Assembly (NCBI RefSeq): GCF_029168945.1
Contig: NC_083605.1
Span: forward strand, 38,019,280 to 38,083,279
Source of the DNA: Cannabis sativa
Lineage: Eukaryota > Streptophyta > Magnoliopsida > Rosales > Cannabaceae
Direction of reading: 5' to 3'
DNA length: 64,000 bases
A model generated the notes under the pieces. The model was not told where the DNA came from. It ran no database searches and worked only from the letters and a program-made list of their open reading frames with translations. Below, in pieces: positions 24,456 through 36,817 of the stretch. The stretch's first letter is position 1; each line of letters begins with the position of its first letter. Position numbers and translations under genes: made by a program.

Positions 24456-24602
24456 GTAAGTATACTCTTCTCTATTTTTATGTAAGAGTTCCTCTGGTAG
24501 TCTCTCACTTGATGTCATTCCAGGCTCAAAATGTAACATCAATTGAAGTGGTTTCTGTGGAATGAGATCAAGGAAGGTGAACTTATTTCCAAAAATTATA
24601 AG

Positions 24603-26131
24603 TGTTGACCTCACTTTTGGCCAACAACAGTGAGTCAAATTAAAGCGGTTTAAGAATAATTTAAATAATAAATATGAATAATGTAAAGTAAAGAAAATGC
24701 CAAAATTATAGAGGTTCGGCCCCTTTATGATGGTAATAGCCTACTCCCCTTTAGTTGTATTGACTTGTGAGTAGATGAAGAAGAAAATATTGATCCCTCT
24801 CGAAAGCTCTACAATGATCTCTAAGTTTTTTATTCTTGAATTTAGACATCTCTCTTGTGTTTTCTCTGAATAAAATTCATGTCTCTGAATTGTGAAATGA
24901 TTCCACTATTTATAGGGAGTAATTACATCAAATTAGTTTCCCAAAATCAATAAGGAATATAATGGGAAATCTGTTTACATCCTATAATTATAATAAGTAA
25001 AATGGGAAACTAGATAGGTTTCCTTTCTTCCTCATTACTACGAATCTATCCCATGAATTTAGGGATATTATCGTGTGTTGCAAGCTTGAGGATATATACG
25101 ATATATCTCTAAAGATATCCAACTCATGACCTCTGGTTGGTATATGCAAACTGCCTTCATGATGGAGTTGATTGGATGTTCTTGTACACCTTGTTTGGAT
25201 GTTCAGCTCCTTCTCACTCTGAGCATTAGATCTCTATGCATGGTTTCATGTGAGAAGAATCTTCCGTTCAAGTTATGAAATCTATCATGTGTCACCCAAG
25301 CAGACGCCACATCACCTTGTGTAGAAATTTGGATTACATTGCTCCCCAAGTCTGCGCGGGAGCTTCTTGGTCGCACGTGGGCTTATTTAGTCATGATTTG
25401 ATTAGATTGTTGACGCGTGTCCAACTTTTACCCTTGATCAGACATGATTGATTCAACATCCCTTCGATGTCTAGGGCATTTAATTCCTTGCTTTAAAAGT
25501 TGTACCTCGAGTCACACAATGAAAGTTGTGTGACACCGCATGCATGATGTTTGTACTATTTCAATGAGTGCTAATTTTCCTTTTTGTTGGGGGGGGGGGG
25601 GGGAAACCCGAAAATTCAAATTTTAAATTACCATCAGCCCCTTTTACCACCTATATAAGGGATGAAATTTGAATTTACACTCTTTTAGCCATTTTCATTC
25701 ATGCATATTACTAGAGCAAAAAAGAAAAACCTTTCTTTTTCCTCTCAACCCTTTGAAGAACCCGCTGTTGAAGATCATTTACTGAAATTATCAAGTTAGC
25801 ACCCTCCCAACAGGAGGTTCCGTCACTCAAACGGGACGACAAGCTACAGACCAACAACCTCAAGGGGGCTGGCCGACCAGCTTCTGGACAACACAACGTC
25901 GGCCAGCCTGCATCCTGCAGGTGCATGGCTAGCCAGAATTGGACCTGGCATGACTTTGGTGCAGATCCTTACTGTGGGGCGGACCTCTATAAAATTCTTA
26001 TCGAACTGCTTGGGGCTGAACCTCTATAAAATTCTTGTGTCTTTATTTACTTTATAATATTTCAGTCGTTATAAACTACTTATCGCTTACAAAATTAGAG
26101 CCACTGTCATTGGCTAAAAGCGAGGTCAACA
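24603..26131 (+). repeat. 5' LTR of the Tat-like element
   Basis: It starts TGTTGACCTC and ends GAGGTCAACA, a perfect 10-bp inverted pair with TG...CA ends. It contains a TATA box on the plus strand (25651-25660), a run of about 14 G (25588-25601), and a GC-rich segment at 25845-25960. Coding sequence of gag starts 67 bp after its end. The left flank is ATAAG, but there is no right copy to test a target duplication. Confidence 0.85.
25651..25660 (+). promoter_or_regulatory. LTR TATA box
   Basis: CTATATAAGG sits about 475 bp before the LTR end with a pyrimidine-rich CACTCTTTTAGCC about 25 bp downstream, a good fit for the U3/R border of this element. Prediction only. Confidence 0.5.
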
Positions 26132-26150
26132 TTTTGGTACTTTCATTGAG
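26132..26150 (+). other. Putative primer-binding site of the Tat-like element
   Basis: The bases right after GAGGTCAACA are TTTTGGTACTTTCATTGAG. The position suits a PBS, which plant gypsy elements often begin with TGG, but I cannot name the tRNA. Confidence 0.4.
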
Positions 26151-26198
26151 AGTTGAACTCGAGAGTCGCTCTTTATTGTAAACTTAATCACAAGTACG

Positions 26199-27919
26199 AT
26201 GGTGGTAAAGACTCGTAGGGGCGTGGTAGATCTAGCGAATCCACAGGTGGTGGATCCTGCACTACAAAACCCAGGAAACACAAGGGTTCCGCCAGTCTTT
26301 AATCCCGGACAGCCATCAACTACGGGTCGCGGTGTGACGACTCCTGTGGATGAGATTGCGCCTGGTGTGCAAGAGACTGGGAATACCAGTTTAGCAGCCG
26401 ACTAGGGCGTTCATAGTACAACCATTCCACCCGCCACCAATATTCAAACTTAGATCTAGAACCTCCCTACTGCTCTTGGACTCATGCAGGGTCATACCAA
26501 CACCCTACATCATGATCAGGAGGAACTCCGCACTGCGGTAAATCTCGCGTTTGAAGAGCAGAGGTGCATGTTTCCCGAATGGAGGGACAAAGAGATGGAA
26601 GCGTTAAGGGCTCATCATGCAGTCGTTGACAATTGTAGTCGGCAAGCCACTGTGCTGATACGAAAAGCCTATCAATCTGTCGGGCATAAACCTTCAAATG
26701 TCATCCCCTTGGGTGAAACAGACAAAGATCCCGCGATGAATACTTCCCAAACTATAAATGGTCAGCCGTCAAATCCCCGGTTACAGGTTCCGCCTGTGGG
26801 GCCAGTGGTAGGTGGGCAGACTTTGTCTAGTAATTCATCAGGAGAAGTCATACCAAATAATTCCAACCAGGTTAATGGTTCTGGTCAGCACATTAGCCAA
26901 ACCAACCAATCACTGAGATAGCCAGGCGCTTCCATATTCGATAGGTTGGGGACGACTCATGATGTCAGAAACGATCTGAATAGGAGGAGAGGAGTAGACG
27001 ATCAGCTTGACATGTTTATCGTGCAGCCCCGAACCTGCGCTCAAATTCTCGCTCAGAAAGATACTGACGTGACTCAGATTGGCTAAAATGTCGAACAGGT
27101 TAGCACAACTGGATGAACTAAAGAGTATGTTCCAAGGCATGGCCTGTTAGAGGAACAATGATCTCGAGTTGGACCGAGCATGTGGAACCCCTTTCTCCTC
27201 CGAGATCAATCTTCTGGAGTTGCCCCACAAGTTTAAAATGTCAACCTAGAAGATGTACACTGGTAAGGAAGATCCATTATCCCACCTTAAGTATTTCGAG
27301 ATGCAAATGGATCTGCAAGGAGTACGAGGAGACTTATGTTGCAGAATTTTTTTTGCCACCCTCTCGGAAGCCGCCTAGCAATGGTATTTCAAGCTGGCAC
27401 CTGGAAGGTTAAACTCATGGAAAGCTTTCTCCTCAGAGTTCCATGCACAATTTTCCTCATCTTGCCAACTTCCGTTGCACCTGGGAGACCTGGTTGAAGT
27501 CAAGCAAAGACCAAGCGAGCCTCTCCGAGCCTACATCAGCAGATTCATGATGGAGGCGACTAAGGTTTCACGAGTAACCGAAGACGGAAAGTTGTCTGCG
27601 ATACTAGGGGGTATCGAATTCCTTGGTGAGCTCTGGAAGGACATAAGGAAGAACGGTCCGGTAGACTCAATGAGCAATTCAGCGAGCAGAAGGTGAGCCA
27701 AAACGTAGCAAGTCAAAAGCTCCTTCCACTGGGACATCCGTCCAGCTCCACCATTACCCAAGAAATTCAAGCTCGAACGGTAAACATTCCAGCAACAATA
27801 ATAGGCAAGGGAATGGGAAAAAGGGAAATTTAACCGGCAAAATCAAACAAGCTCCCCGGGAGAATCAAGCCAAGTATACTGCATTTACCATCTTGACTGA
27901 GGATATATAAAGTGTTTAC
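26199..27919 (+). pseudogene. Tat-like gag, broken
   Basis: ATG at 26199 opens a Pro/Thr/Gln-rich N-terminal region that continues in the same frame past a stop at 26403-26405 into 26484-26921 (helical, low complexity) and past further stops to about 27140. The gag core follows in other frames: 27158-27412 keeps the conserved text only in pieces, and 27475-27696 reads HLGDLVEVKQRPSEPLRAYI and SRFMMEATKV, the helical part of the Retrotrans_gag domain (LxxLxQxxxESLRxYxxRF type). At least two frameshifts and several stops mean no functional capsid protein can be made. Confidence 0.75.
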
Positions 27920-28243
27920 ATGGCCACTCAGTCACTAGCCCCATACAAGAAGCACACACCCATGAAAAAAGATGTCAGCAAGAGAGACATGACCAAGTTT
28001 TGTCGATTTCATGGAGACTACGGGCACGACACCTATGAATGCAACAATCTAAAGCGAGAAATTAAATTCCCGATAAGGAAAAATAACCCGCATGTACAAA
28101 ATTATGTCAAGGTCGATCAGAGTCAGAGGGGTGATAATAACCAAGACTTGCTACCTCCACCAGTAGATGGACATCTGCAAGTCATCATTGGAGGCCCGCG
28201 CATAGTTGGAGATTCGGGCAAAGCTCGGGAGAGGTATGCCTGA
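27920..28243 (+). pseudogene. Tat-like gag C-terminus, nucleocapsid-type segment
   Basis: 107 codons. KFCRFHGDYGHDTYECNNLK (residues about 26-45) carries the C-F-H-H-C pattern seen between gag and protease in Tat-lineage elements, followed by LKREI. The later PPPVDGHLQVIIGG and RIVGDSGKARERYA are also lineage-typical. A stop and frame change separate it from the protease segment at 28267. Confidence 0.75.
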
Positions 28244-28266
28244 ACAGCACAGTACGAGTAAGAAGA

Positions 28267-29148
28267 ATGATCCTCGCCGTAGAAGAAAGGAAGCCTAAAA
28301 TCCCACGGGCAGGAGAGCCCACCATAACATTCAACGACAAAGATGCTGTCAAAATCAGGTTTCTGCACAACGACCCGTTTGCCATAGATGTCCAGATAGC
28401 AAACAAGATTGTGGCCAGAATAACCAGAACCATGATAGATAATGGAGCCTCTTCCATCATCTTATTTAAGACCGCCTATGAAAAGATGGGGCTCCAGCTC
28501 AAAGATCTAACCCACTGTCTCCTGCCTGTATATGGTTTCTCTAGCCAAGGAGTCGCACCTCTAGGGCAAATTTGCCTACCCCTCACTGTTGGACAAGCTC
28601 CTATGAGCATAACTATAATGGCACAATTTCTGGTATTGGACATTCCATCAGCCTTTAACGTCATGCTAGGCTGACCAGCCTTGTATGACTTAAAGGCTGT
28701 TACGTCGATATTCCATTCATGCCTGAAGTTTCCAACAAAGAATTGGGTAGGGTGTCTGAGAGGAAAGCAACAGATTGCTCGGGAATGTTATAACCTTGCA
28801 GTGGCCAAGGATAAGAAGGAAGTATCCTTCAGCAAGAGCACGGACAAGGGAAAAAACATTTCTAAGTAGGGAACTTCCCAAGGCGGGGATGAAGATGTGG
28901 ATCCTCGACTTGGGGACCCAAGCAGAAATGTTGGACTTATGGAAGAACTAGAGGAGATTGACATCGATCCAGATATCCCGGCCAGGATGCTAAAAATTGG
29001 AAAAGGTTTGTTGCTCGAAGTAAAATTATCATTGATAAAATTTCTGAGAGCAAAACTAGACATTTTTTCCTGGTCACATGAGTATATGGTCGCAATTGAT
29101 CCTTCGATAATTTTGCACGTCCTAAATATTGATCCCAATTCCGACTAG
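28267..29148 (+). pseudogene. Tat-like protease and linker
   Basis: One frame runs through three open pieces (28267-28674, 28681-28869, 28897-29148) separated by single stops. The protease motif is MIDNGASSIIL at about residues 58-68: the aspartate is kept and DNGAS is close to the DNGSS found in Tat elements. LTVGQAP and FLVLDIPSAFNVMLG follow (the flap and the LG end block). The linker is acidic and ends in the region that precedes RT (ILHVLNIDP). The frame changes before RT. Confidence 0.75.
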
Positions 29149-29165
29149 TTCAACAAAAGCGAAGG

Positions 29166-29835
29166 TTGTTTGACAAGGAGCGAGCTCTAGCCCTGAAGAA
29201 AGAGGTAGAGAAGCTACACAACAATAATTTCATAATCGAAGCTTTCTACCCAGCATGGGTTACAAATCCCGTACTGGTACCCAAGCCGAACAAGAAATGG
29301 CGAGTGTGTATTGATTTCACGCACCTCAACAAAAGCATGCCCCAAAGACTGTTTTCCACTTCCAAGAATCGATCAGCTCGTGGACGCAACAGCCGAGCAT
29401 GAAATATTAAGCTTCGTGGATGCTTATTTAGGGTACAATAAAATCAAAATGCATCTACCAGACCAAGAGCATACAAGTTTCCGAACAGATATGGGTCTAT
29501 ATTGCTACAAAGTCATGCCATTTGGTCTAAAAAATGTTGGAGCCACATACAAAAGATTGGTAAACAAGATGTTGAAAGACCAGATTGGACGAAACATGGA
29601 GGTATACGTGGATGACATGCTCGTCAAATACAGGAAGGTTGGGGGGCACATAGATGACCTGGACAAATGCTTCAAAGTCCTCCGAAAATATAACATGAAA
29701 CTAAATCCCTTAAAGGGCTCCTTTGGAGTCTGCTCGGGAAATTTTTTGGGCTTTATTGTCAATGCCCGAGGAATCAAAGCCAATCCAGAGAAGATTCAAC
29801 CTTCTAGATATGAAGTCACCAACAAGAACCAATGA
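29166..29835 (+). pseudogene. Tat-like reverse transcriptase
   Basis: 29166-29402 encodes the fingers (ALKKEVEKL, FYPAWVTNPVLVPKPNKKWR, VCIDFTHLNK). A frameshift near 29340 moves the reading to 29311-29835, which has FPLPRIDQLVDAT, then SFVDAYLGYN (first catalytic Asp), MPFGLKN, and the catalytic YVDD in VYVDDMLVK, then the thumb LNPLKGSFGV and FLGFIV. The key catalytic residues are intact even though the frame is broken. Confidence 0.85.
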
Positions 29836-30420
29836 AGTGCAAAGTTTGACTGGTCAGATCGCCGCACTCAGCAGATGTGTTTCAAAATCAACAGACAAGT
29901 GTGTTCCATTCTTCAACATCCTGCAAGGAAATAAGCAATTTGAATGGACGGTGGACTGTGAAAAAGCTTTTCAGGAGCTAAAAACGCAACTTGCAAAGCC
30001 TCCCGTACTCTCGAAACCTCTGCACAGAGAAGAACTTGGGGATATACTTAGCTGTCACGAAGCACGCTGTGAGTGCCGAGCTGATCAGAGAAGAAAACGA
30101 CATACAACACCCGATCTATTACGTTAGTAAGAGACTCATTGAGGCCGAAGGCCGGTATCCGTTGATAGGGAAACTCGCTTACTGCCTAATTCTAGCAACA
30201 AGAAAGTTAAGGCCCTATTTTCAAGCTTATCCTGTTTGGGTGTACACTGATCAACCATTACGCCAAATATTGCAAAAGCTGGACGCCTCTGGACGGTTAC
30301 TCAAGTGGGCAGTGGAACTAGGTCATTACGAAATTTACTTGCAACCCTGAACAACAATCAAAGGCCAGGCCCTAGGAGACTTTGTGGTAGAATGCATAGG
30401 AAAAGAAGAAAGCATATCAT
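29836..30420 (+). pseudogene. Tat-like RT connection and RNase H
   Basis: Two overlapping frames share the segment. 29723-30127 carries EVQSLTGQIAALSRCVSKS, CVPFFNIL and CEKAFQELK, the RT-RNase H connection. After a frameshift near 30040, 29991-30350 carries YLAVTKHAVSAELIREE, IYYVSKRLIEAEGRY and VYTDQPLRQIL, an RNase H of gypsy type that ends at a stop at 30348-30350. The usual downstream text GQALGDFVVECIG follows that stop. Confidence 0.75.
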
Positions 30421-30491
30421 AAGGCAACCCTGAGCCGGTACAAACACCTCAGCCAAGTAACAGTGAAGACAAGCCCACTTGGAAACTACAT

Positions 30492-30840
30492 GTGGACATG
30501 TCGGCTACAGATCAGCTATCTGGTACAGGAATCGCCCTTTTCACACCTGGGGGGCAACACCTGCACGCTATAGTTAAGTTTGGATTCAAGGCATCTAATA
30601 ACAAAGCCGAGTATGAATCTTTAATCGTTGGCATAAAATTAGCCTGGGAGATGAAAGCCGAACACATTGAAATCTGCAAGGATTCAAAACTGGTGGTAAA
30701 TCACGCATCTAGAGAATACAAGGCTCAGGGAGAAAAGATGATAGCTTATCTGAGTTAAATACATGACCTGCTCCCACAATTCAAAAGCTACGGTCTCAGA
30801 CAAATTCCAAGGGAAGAAAACACGATTGCGGACGCATTAG
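30492..30840 (+). pseudogene. Second, archaeal-type RNase H of the Tat-like element
   Basis: 88 open codons. HVDMSATDQLSGTGIALFTP is followed by NNKAEYESLIVGIKLA and ICKDSKLVVNH. The pattern of D, E and D in this order, with NNxAEYxALIxGL, is that of the additional RNase H seen in Tat-lineage elements. The glycine of the usual DGS is changed to methionine (HVDMSA). A stop at 30756-30758 interrupts the end, and the text picks up again as IPREENTIADALARLAS before the integrase. Confidence 0.7.
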
Positions 30841-32204
30841 CTCGATTGGCAAGCAGTAATGTAAGTGATAAAGCAAACTTCGTTCCTATCCATTTCCTCG
30901 AAGAGCCTAGCATTACTAGCATGGAAGAGATCAAAATGATTGATATTTCTCCAAAGTGGATGACACCAATAACAACCTACCTCAACACTGGGGAACTCCC
31001 AAATAATCAAAATGAAGCTCGAAAGATGAGAAGGAAGGCAACATGCTATATCATAGTAGTGGGAATTATATACAGAAGAGGGTTATCCATGCCATTTTTG
31101 AGATGTGTTACTCAAGAAGAAGCTGGACGACTTCTATCTGAGGTGCACAATGGATTTTGTGGAAATCATGCTGCCGGGCAGAGTTTATCTAACAAAATTC
31201 TAAGGCAAGGTTATTTTTGGCCGACAATGATTGAAGATTCAAAGTCCTATGTTAAGAAATGTGACAAATGCCAGAGATTTCTAAAGATACCTCAAGCTCC
31301 ACCCAACGAGTTAACTCAGATGCAAAGTCCGTGGCCTTTTGCCCCCTGGGGAATTGACTTGATCGGACAATTACCCAAAGGCAAGGGAGGAGTGCAGTAC
31401 GCAGTGGTAGCGGTTGATTACTTCACTAAGTGGACGGAAGCTGAACCACTCACAACAATTACATCTAAGAAAGTTCAAGAATTTGTTGTGTAGAACATAA
31501 TCTGCCGGTTTGGATTGTCGTACAAAATAGTTTCAGACAATGGCAAACAGTTTGACAGCCAGTCCTTCACTGATTTTTGTGCGAACCATGGTATCATCAA
31601 AAGTTTCTCTGCAGTGGCACATCCTCAGGCTAATGGTCAAGTTGAAGCAGTCAACAAGACCCTGAAGGATACACTAAAGAAAAGACTCGAGGATGCTAAA
31701 GGAAACTGGCCGAAAGAACTTCCTGAAGTTCTATGGTCGTACCGAACCACTGAGAAAACAGCAACCGGATAGACTCCATTTGCCATGGCATATGGATATG
31801 AAGCTATGCTGCCTGTAGAGCTCGAACCACCATCCCACAGAAGATTGACGTACAACCAAGAAGCAAATCACATACTCTTGGCCAAATCACTTGATGAAAT
31901 TGAAGAGAAGCGAACCACAACAAACTTAAAGTTGATACCTCATCAACAAAAAGTAGCTTGATATTTCAATAAAAAAGTGAAAGCTCAGAAATTCTTTGTG
32001 GTTGATATGGTCCTAAGAGGAGTATTTTTAAACACCAAAGACAACACGGCAGGTGTACTCGGACCTAATTGGGAAGGACGATATAAGGTGGTCGAAGTTC
32101 TCGAATCAGGAGCATACAAGTTGGGTAAGTATGATGAAAAAATGCAACTTGTTCTAGTACCACGGTATTGGAATGGGGAACATTTAAGAAAATACTGCCA
32201 ATAA
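30841..32204 (+). pseudogene. Tat-like integrase
   Basis: One frame with stops after 31493, 31772 and about 31962. The zinc-binding N-terminus is EVHNGFCGNHAAGQSL with CDKCQRF (H-H-C-C). The catalytic core has D in PWGIDLIG, D in IVSDNGKQFDS and E in NGQVEAVNKTLKD, so the D, D, E triad is complete. The C-terminus LGPNWEGRYKVVEVL and GAYKLGKYD is the usual SH3-like tail with no chromodomain. Ends at a TAA after HLRKYCQ. Confidence 0.85.
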
Positions 32205-32879
32205 AGTACTAGGTCGGATGACCACATTAAGTACTAAAAGAACATTTACTTTTAAGTGAATGGCCTGCTGGGCGGACCACGCCCAAAGGTTTGGACGAAA
32301 TTGAAAAGTACTCAGGTCGGATTACCATCATCTAAAGTATACTTTCTAATTTCTGCAATTTGTTTTATTTCATGTTAAGCTAAAAGATTGGATTAGATCA
32401 AATAGCTCAGATGTAAGTTACAATGGTAACAAATACATTTTCGATCAATAAATGAATTAGGATGTTTATTTTAAAATTCCAATTGAGTCAAAATTACTAA
32501 CATGTTGTTAATTTACCATCCTGTACGTACAAAAGGTTTGGTCGAACCCAAAACCCCGAACTGATAAAAAAGTATACTTGCAAAAAACAAGTGACGAAGA
32601 GTCATAAGTCTGCTCGGTCACTTTGGGGGCACCTATACCTGTACAAAGCATTTGGTAAATATAAAACAAACATAGTTGCACGATGATTATAAACAGAGAC
32701 TGAAATTCTTTAAAGATAACAAAAGCATGTAATACCGAGATTAAAAGCTACCCGGTCAGCCTGTTGTCTATAAAATGAAAAATAATTCCAAGTTTAAAGA
32801 CTGCTTGGCCAGTCATGATGTCATAAAAAAGGCCTTATGGCCTGATAGATATATTAAGAGAAAGATAAAAGAGAAGTAT
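32205..32879. other. Spacer between pol and antisense ORF
   Basis: Non-coding. Three short blocks recur in it with AGTACT-type text and TGCTNGGNNNGNC (32255-32275, 32600-32620, 32755-32770, 32800-32820), suggesting an old short repeat. No ORF or terminator of note. It lies where the 3' ends of the convergent pol and antisense transcripts would meet. Confidence 0.4.
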
Positions 32880-34906
32880 TTAGAAAGCTAGAGTCCCATA
32901 CTCTTTGTTCGTGTCTTCTGGGCCGGTAGGAGCTAGAGGATCTATTGTCTGAGCGGGGGGTACGCCAACGTTCTGGCTAGAAGTAGAAGTGGGCACCTCG
33001 GGTTCACCATAAGCCACCTGAGAAGCGCAGTACTCGAGAAACATGTCTTTAGAATCACCAAAGTAATCAAAATTTGCCTCGCGATTAGCTTTCCAAAAGT
33101 CATAAAAAATCTCGAGACCCGCTATCTCTAGGGCATGTACTTTTTCTTCCAGCCTCGTCACATCCGCTCTCTGCTGTTCATCCTCCGATTTGTACTTCTC
33201 GACCTCAGCTGTAAGCTCCTCCTCCTTAGACTTCTTCTCTACTTCCAGCTGACGGAAGACAGCCCAAAGAACTCCCCTTTCCTCTTGAAGACTATTCACT
33301 TCTGCTAACAAGATTGCGATAGTAGCTTCAAGTTGGTCGGAAGCCTCGAGGTCCTTAGTCAACTCAGTTACTTTCCTCTCGGCAATAAAAGTCTTCTTAT
33401 TGACTTCACCCAGCTCCATTCTAATAGCTCTGAGTTCCACCCTGGCGTCATCAGCATCCTTCCTGGCCAAGTCCACTTACGCCCTCATGGTGTTGGACAT
33501 GGCAGCGTTCTTGTAGGCAGCAGACTTAACTCGGGAATAGGTGTAAGCCATCTTCAGACCAGCCTACACAGAGAAAAAACATTAGAGTCTGAGCTAAGTT
33601 AAGAAGGATCAAAGGAAACTATCAAGAAAGACTCACCTTTGTAAATTCCTTTAGGACTTCACCCATCAGCAGCTCCAGGAAAGATTCGTTTTCAGCGCCG
33701 GCCAACTGCTCACTCACTTCAGGAACCAACCGGTTCATGTAGTGAGTGAGCATCTCCTTGCTTCTCTTGGCTTTTGGATGTAATGGCAAAGGTGGAGTAG
33801 GAGCCCGCATCTGCTCAGATCCGCTCTTGGCCAGCTCGGATCCGCCGTTTGACTGTTCAGGCCTGTCCTAGCTTCCTCCACAAGAATCCTTCGACTTAGC
33901 AGCTTTCAAAGCAGAAGGGTATACGACAGTTAGCTCCTCAAAAAAATCAATAACCTCCTTGGCCGGTGCCTTTTCCCTGAATGGGGTTGCGTCACCGCCC
34001 CTAGATTTCTTGGCCGGAGCAGATGTGCTTGAGCTTCCCCCAACTCTCTTCTTCAGAGCATCGAGCATCTTCTGAGACATGTCTACACGGGATAAAAGCA
34101 ACGTGGTTAGAAGAAAAAAGGCATCAAAAGTATAAAAGTATGATAATCAAGAAGTTTAAAAATAAGACGGAGTATCCTGCGCTTCATGAGTAGTGTTTGT
34201 CCGAGAAAGACTTGAAAGTTCATCATCACCTGACAAGTCTCTTACCTCCGCCAGGACGACCTTCCCTTTTCCTAGTACTGGAGAGGATGGCCGAGCAGGT
34301 AAACTAGGCTCCCTGATTCGAATGGCATGTTCAACAGGCCTGGGTTGGGTTGAAAGTTTCTTCCTCCTTTTGAGCGGAGTAACCTGCTCTTCCTCAGCCT
34401 CATCTTCAGGATCCAAAGGGTCATGAGCATACTGTTTGGCCCTTGCACCTCCCTTCAACTTAGCTTCACGCCTAATTTGAATATGCTCATCCTCCTGAGG
34501 AGCTCCCTCAGCCCGTCCAGCACTGGATTTCCTCTTCTTCTCCTTCACAGGTAGGGGAATGAAATCCTTCGGGTAAAGCCCGTACTCCACAAAGTTGTCC
34601 TCAAAGATCAACAAAGTGATATTCTAAGCACCACCTAGCAGTAGAACAAGCTTCTGAGCTCTATCTCGGAGCGCAAGTGTGAAGGGAGGGCGGTGATATG
34701 TGGAGATCTGTTGGAATCGAGTGTAAGTGGTGCCCACACCATCCACCATGAAATGCTCGTCAACAAAGTGCCCAATTTTGCTAACGACCTTGTCTGCGGT
34801 GCCCGTCAACCACTTGTAGTCAGGCTAAGAGAAGTAGAAGTACCCTGACCTTCCTTGCTTCAGGGCAGACTTCAAGTCAAAAAACCAACTAACCTCATGG
34901 GGAGAT
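32880..34906 (-). pseudogene. Antisense ORF of the Tat-like element, C-terminal part
   Basis: Minus-strand frames at 34906-34624 (FFDLKSALKQGRSGYFYFS, a stop, then HFVDEHFMVDG), 34614-34156 (basic and acidic low complexity with KEKKRKSSAGRAEG), 34101-33868, 33810-33622 and 33476-32880 (a coiled coil: ARVELRAIRMELGEVNKK, TELTKDLEASDQLEATIAIL, VEKKSKEEELTAEVEKYKSE). Together with the piece at 36818-37640 they resemble the 'putative gypsy type transposon' family (Pfam PF04195), found antisense between pol and the 3' LTR in Tat elements. Its role is unknown. Stops and frameshifts separate the pieces; some gaps may have been introns. Confidence 0.65.
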
Positions 34907-36817
34907 TGTTGGAAATTATTTTACCAGGATCAAGATTTACTAACAAGTATGTTGGATTAACAACCTAATATGAATTCTAAAACAATGAAAATAAACACAT
35001 ATAAAGTTAGAAAACCTTACAGCGGGTGCAGCGGAATATTATGACTCCTTCCGTTCAGATCTCTAGCCCTTGATTCCTTTCTGTAGCAGAGCATCACCAA
35101 GATCTGAACCTGGATCTCCTTTTCTCCTTCTTTGATGCAGAATTTCCATAGTCTTACATACTATGATTGAGGTACCACTTGATGTGTGTGGGCACTACTC
35201 ATCTCACAAGGATTTCAAAATTTTCTCTCTTTTTCTCTCTTAATTTCGTGGTCTTAGGCATACAAGAGAAGAGAACAAAGGTTGCTTTATATAGGGAGAA
35301 GGGAGAGCACAACTTTCCAAATAAAACAGTTTCCTCTTTTACTGTGTAATTGATTAACTGCCTTATTTAGTGTGATCCACCACTTTCCTATTTTTGCTAG
35401 GCTTTGATTAGCAATTACATGGCAATTAAAATTGAAAATAATAATTGGAAAACACACAAAGAGGTGGCCGGCCATAGTGTGAAATGGGCCTCACTTGGAT
35501 TTTGCAGTTTCCTCAATTTTATTTCTATTTCTCCAAAAATGCCACTTTTCAAATTCTAACCATTTAAATGCCAAAACTAATTATTTAATAACTAAAATAG
35601 ATTATTAAATAATATGGTCATTTAATATAATTATTAATTAGACATACAAAGTCTCTTAATTAATAATTAAACCAAGAAACCCTTTTCTTTACAATTTCAT
35701 CCTTAAACTGCCAGAATTCATAAAGTAGACATAGTCTAACTTTTAGAATTATAATTGATTAATTAAAATCAATTAACAGAGTCTTACAAGCAGTACGGTC
35801 TCAACTAGTATGGGGACCATGGGTCTATATAACCGAGCTTCCAATAAGTCGAACCGAATTTACCAAGTAAATTCCCTAACTTATTAATTCCTCATTGAAT
35901 CCACACTTAGAACTTGGAATTGCACTCTCAGTCATGTAGAACGCTCTATATGTTCCACGATATAGTCACGTCATTAGTTATCCATTGTTATAACCCTAAT
36001 GTGATCAATGATCCTCTATATAGATGATCTACATTGAAAAGGCACTACTGTTGTCGCTACACCTTCAATGTATTTTATCCTTAAAACACTTAACCCTGTA
36101 TAAATGATATTTCAGCTAAGTGAAATGAGATCTCCACCATTTATCTTCGTTTGGTTAAGCTCGAAGGAAATCATCCTTTACTTTCTATTTTCCAAATAGA
36201 AGCTATAGATTCCATATTTATGTTAGCGCTCCCACTCAATTGCATTACCGTGTTCCCAAAATGTACGTATCACCCTGACCCAAAAGTAGGCTTAACTAAT
36301 CAAATCAAAGAACACGAGTAACACTCTTGAGATTTAACCTAAGCATATCAGGATTAAGATCATTTGATCTAGGATCAACAGGTGATATTGAATTGAATAG
36401 ATATTATGGTAAACTTTAATATATCTAATCAAAGTTCAATATCGGTCCCTTACGTTGTATACTCCATACATCCGATACTGGTAAACTTTGCCAATGTCCT
36501 GGAAAGGACATAATATTTTTCCAAGGTGTAAGAATACCTATCGCTGATTATACCATGTTAGTCTAAATCCAGTGTTCTGAAAAATCAGGGAATAAACTTT
36601 TGAGCATATAATTAAGATTATATTCCACTGTGCTGACAACACTATAATCTTTAACCAACTCATATGTTCTGGACTTAAAAAGAATTCATACATTATATAC
36701 ATATAACCATGAAATAAATCATGTGAACCATGCAACATAAAATGTTATTTCTGATCTTTATTAATAAGTAAATCTGATTATATGAAATGAGTTTTATTTA
36801 GGGCATAAAACCCAACA
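34907..36817 (-). repeat. Solo LTR, copia/LARD family, inside antisense ORF
   Basis: Reading the minus strand the unit starts TGTTGGGTTTTATGCCC (36817) and ends ATAATTTCCAACA (34907). The flanks are GAGAT (34902-34906) and GAGAC (36818-36822), a 5-bp target duplication with one change. There is no PBS or interior. Both flanks continue the antisense ORF, so the insertion disrupted it. Blocks shared with the other family members include TCAATATCGGTCCC and TTATCCTTAAAACAC (plus strand). Confidence 0.85.

Noticed and set aside
26910..28460. Several minus-strand frames of 70-90 codons
   Set aside because: Shadows of the Tat gag-protease frames on the other strand.
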